Source: Bulleidia sp.
Lineage (GTDB): Bacteria; Bacillota_I; Bacilli_A; Erysipelotrichales; Erysipelotrichaceae
Assembly: GCA_016293365.1 (NCBI GenBank)
Contig: JAEDEK010000035.1
Location: forward strand, 1 to 15,708
DNA length: 15,708 nt
Reading direction: 5' to 3'
The position numbers and the translations under genes were made by a program. Shown here piece after piece: positions 13,697 to 15,708 of the stretch. Each line of letters begins with the position of its first letter. Position 1 is the first letter of the stretch. The notes under the pieces are model-generated. The model was not told where the DNA came from. It did no database searches and saw nothing but the letters and a program-made list of their open reading frames with translations.

Positions 13697-15663
13697 TCTT
13701 CCGTAAAATCATCTGTTGTTTTTCTGACCTGAAGCAGTTGTGATGGTGGACAGTGAAGCTGTAGATCTTCCATACGGTAAACTGCTTCCACAACACCTTT
13801 ATCTATCGCAACCCTGTCAACGAGTATGTCGACCTGATCACCGGCACAGATGGATGTGGAATCACAGATACATTCCAGATGTGTTCCATGCATTTCATTT
13901 ACTACATCCGCCATCAGATGACATCTGTTTTTCGGATATTCCGGCTTTCCGATTTTAAGTTCCCCGTTTACAGCCAGCATTTCTCTTCCACCATAATACA
14001 GCACACCTTCCCTGACCTCATCCGCAATAACATGGAAGCTGGAAACCTCTTTACCGTCTATTGTAACGCTTAAAGAATCATCTCCATGGATGATCAGTTT
14101 ATCCGTAAACCCTGTAAAGCTATATTCCGGCAGTGCCTGGAAGAATCTTTTCCGATGCAGTTCTCCATCATGACTACGATGTTTTACAGTGATCTTCCAG
14201 CTGCCGTTTCTGTTCTGCTTTCCTTCCAGATTCAAAACGGCTCTTGATACTGTTACGACAGCCAGCAGATCCTCCAGTGAGTCATATATCCTGTGCGCCA
14301 TTCCCTTTTTACCTGCTTTTTCAAACAGGTTTTCCAGCATATGGGTCGCTCTGATCACCGCCATATCATTTTCGATATCTTCACTTGTCAGGTTCCGTAA
14401 GTGCTGACCGAACAACGCAGTCATCATCCAGCTGGCAGCCAGATATGTATCACTCATTCCAGACGGGACAGCCAGGATACTCAGTGCCCGCTGCATCATT
14501 GCCTCGGGATAGAATGAATATCTGTTTCCTTCCAGAAACATTTCACGTGTTTCTTCACATGCCTTGGCTGCCTTATCATAGGCTATCATTGGATTATATA
14601 CGACAGACTTTTCATTCAGATACAGCTCGCATAACTGCAGTGAAGCTTCGATAAATCCTGCATGATCTGCAAGTGTAAAGTAAAAGAATGCCTGATCCAG
14701 CTGCGGAACTCCATTTGTCGTACGCCCATTGATACACAGCATACCAAGATCCATGGCAACAATCGGAGAATGATTGATTTCAAATGCATCATGAAAAAGA
14801 TCACGTGCTTCATACCAGTCACACTCATACAGTCTGCTTCCCCCACCACAGGCTCTTGCCTTGACTGTCATTGCCAGCGGATCTTCCTGACCAATCAGAT
14901 CTTCGATCAGATTCCGGGCAAATATGAGTTCTTCTTCCGTCGCATCTTCCGCCATAGAAGGGTCCAGATACTGATGCAAAAACAGATCCAGATCCTCAGA
15001 ATCGTAATGTCTATTCTCTACAGGAACTGCAAGTTCATCCACAGTGTCCTGCAGCACATCCCTTAACTGTTCTGCCTGTTCACGTATGGATACAGGACAG
15101 TCAGGTTCGAATGAATCATACAATTCCATCACGTAATCATTGATATCATCGAATGGGTGAAGATCAAGTTCGTCGATCATTCCATCCACCAAAAAGATGG
15201 CTGATGGCAGAAAACGGATCCCCTGATTTGCCTGCTTTTCATCGATCAGTTTATACATCCTGTCTTTTCCATATGACAGAAACTGCATATATTCCAGAAG
15301 CAGATCTTCATGGGGCCCTGTCATTACATTCTGTAAACCTGCCAGTATTTCCTCTGGATGGACGACAATGGTCTGATCCCATTCAAAACACCAGCATGGA
15401 TATGGCTGATCCAGATCATCCAGCAGGATCTTTCCGGTTATGACATCCCTGATCTGCTGCGCGCTGATCCTGAATGGTGGAAAAACAGCTGAAATATCCT
15501 GCATGAAAAGTGGTTTCCGAAGGTCATATTCCACCTCTTCTGTCAGTATTTTACCGGAAATCCGCTCGTTCAAGATTCCGGTTACACGTATGTATGTTTC
15601 CGACTTGAAAATACTGTCCAATCTACATAAAACAATATCATTTACATGAATGTCACGGTTCAT
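13693..15663 (-). CDS. Unrecognised 656-residue protein with Sel1/TPR-like helical repeats
   Basis: No signal peptide or membrane segment, so probably cytosolic, and acidic overall. A short N-terminal beta-like part (1-65, VNDIVLCRLDSIFK, YIRVTGILNE) precedes a long alpha-helical region (about 100-480). Within it, stretches such as IVAMDLGMLCINGRTTNGVP, FYFTLADHAGFIEASLQLCE and YDKAAKACEE (about 301-370) have the A-x-G/Y-x-LG-x-x-Y spacing of Sel1-type repeats, which normally bind other proteins. The last part (about 485-645) is beta-rich (WKITVKHRS, LSVTIDGKEV, VDILVDRVAI) and could be a separate domain. ATG at 15663 has AGGAG 7 bases upstream. It is followed, with a 4-base stop/start overlap, by a small ORF. 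I cannot assign a function; the repeat call is by eye and uncertain. Confidence 0.7.
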   Translation of the reverse strand: MNRDIHVNDIVLCRLDSIFKSETYIRVTGILNERISGKILTEEVEYDLRKPLFMQDISAVFPPFRISAQQIRDVITGKILLDDLDQPYPCWCFEWDQTIVVHPEEILAGLQNVMTGPHEDLLLEYMQFLSYGKDRMYKLIDEKQANQGIRFLPSAIFLVDGMIDELDLHPFDDINDYVMELYDSFEPDCPVSIREQAEQLRDVLQDTVDELAVPVENRHYDSEDLDLFLHQYLDPSMAEDATEEELIFARNLIEDLIGQEDPLAMTVKARACGGGSRLYECDWYEARDLFHDAFEINHSPIVAMDLGMLCINGRTTNGVPQLDQAFFYFTLADHAGFIEASLQLCELYLNEKSVVYNPMIAYDKAAKACEETREMFLEGNRYSFYPEAMMQRALSILAVPSGMSDTYLAASWMMTALFGQHLRNLTSEDIENDMAVIRATHMLENLFEKAGKKGMAHRIYDSLEDLLAVVTVSRAVLNLEGKQNRNGSWKITVKHRSHDGELHRKRFFQALPEYSFTGFTDKLIIHGDDSLSVTIDGKEVSSFHVIADEVREGVLYYGGREMLAVNGELKIGKPEYPKNRCHLMADVVNEMHGTHLECICDSTSICAGDQVDILVDRVAIDKGVVEAVYRMEDLQLHCPPSQLLQVRKTTDDFTEE

Positions 15664-15670
15664 AATAGTA

Positions 15671-15695
15671 CTCCTGCCAGATAATCATACAGGAG
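15671..15695 (-). promoter_or_regulatory. -10 and ribosome binding site flanked by an inverted repeat
   Basis: CTCCTG (15671-15676) and CAGGAG (15690-15695) are a perfect 6-bp inverted repeat 13 bases apart. On the minus strand the proximal arm is the AGGAG ribosome binding site of the 656-residue gene, and TATGAT (15684-15689), a possible -10, lies between the arms. If transcription starts further upstream, the stem would hide the ribosome binding site; if it starts from this -10, the repeat could be an operator. Confidence 0.35.
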
Positions 15696-15708
15696 AAAAA
15701 AGATAAAA

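Noticed and set aside
1..15708. CRISPR arrays, tRNA or rRNA genes, and a sortase or pilin gene
   Set aside because: Looked for and not seen; the only regular repeats are protein-level repeats inside the adhesin.

Overview
The window is about 43% GC by eye and is packed with genes that carry AGGAG-type ribosome binding sites and compact rho-independent terminators. This points to a low-GC Bacillota, most likely a gut or oral Erysipelotrichia-like commensal; that placement is inferred from gene content (D-amino acid transaminase, DegV, DUF1836, a giant SpaA/Cna-B surface protein) and is not proven.

Layout. Positions 1-540 hold no convincing gene, only a terminator-like hairpin at the left edge. 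At 546-732 lies a relic of an IS200/IS605-type element: the last 47 codons of a TnpA transposase and a right-end hairpin. It abuts, and has truncated, an AraC-family regulator on the minus strand (713-1557) that also carries a nonsense codon and a one-base frameshift. Next come three separately terminated minus-strand genes: D-amino acid transaminase, phosphate acetyltransferase (pta) and a DegV fatty-acid-binding protein. Upstream of pta is a clear promoter with a perfect CcpA cre match. A DUF1836 DNA-binding protein runs divergently from DegV (4633-5121, +), apparently as a leaderless mRNA with repeats at its promoter.

Positions 5156-11008 (minus) encode a 1950-residue secreted, wall-anchored adhesin. 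It has a signal peptide, a thioester domain (Cys89/Gln139), many SpaA/Cna-B-like domains ending in seven tandem copies, a variant IPDTS sorting signal, a membrane helix and a basic tail. Upstream of it is a minus-strand beta-propeller lactonase related to 6-phosphogluconolactonase, divergent from mutY (12423-13502, +). mutY also appears leaderless. The right end holds a 656-residue unrecognised helical-repeat protein on the minus strand. Its stop codon overlaps the start of an overlooked 44-codon ORF (13562-13696), which may be frameshifted near its end.

The genes do not form one pathway: nearly each has its own promoter and terminator. The only apparent co-translated pair is the 656-residue protein and the small ORF. 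The most interesting items are the adhesin architecture (no sortase or pilus partner in the window), the coupled small ORF, the two leaderless plus-strand genes and the cre site at pta.
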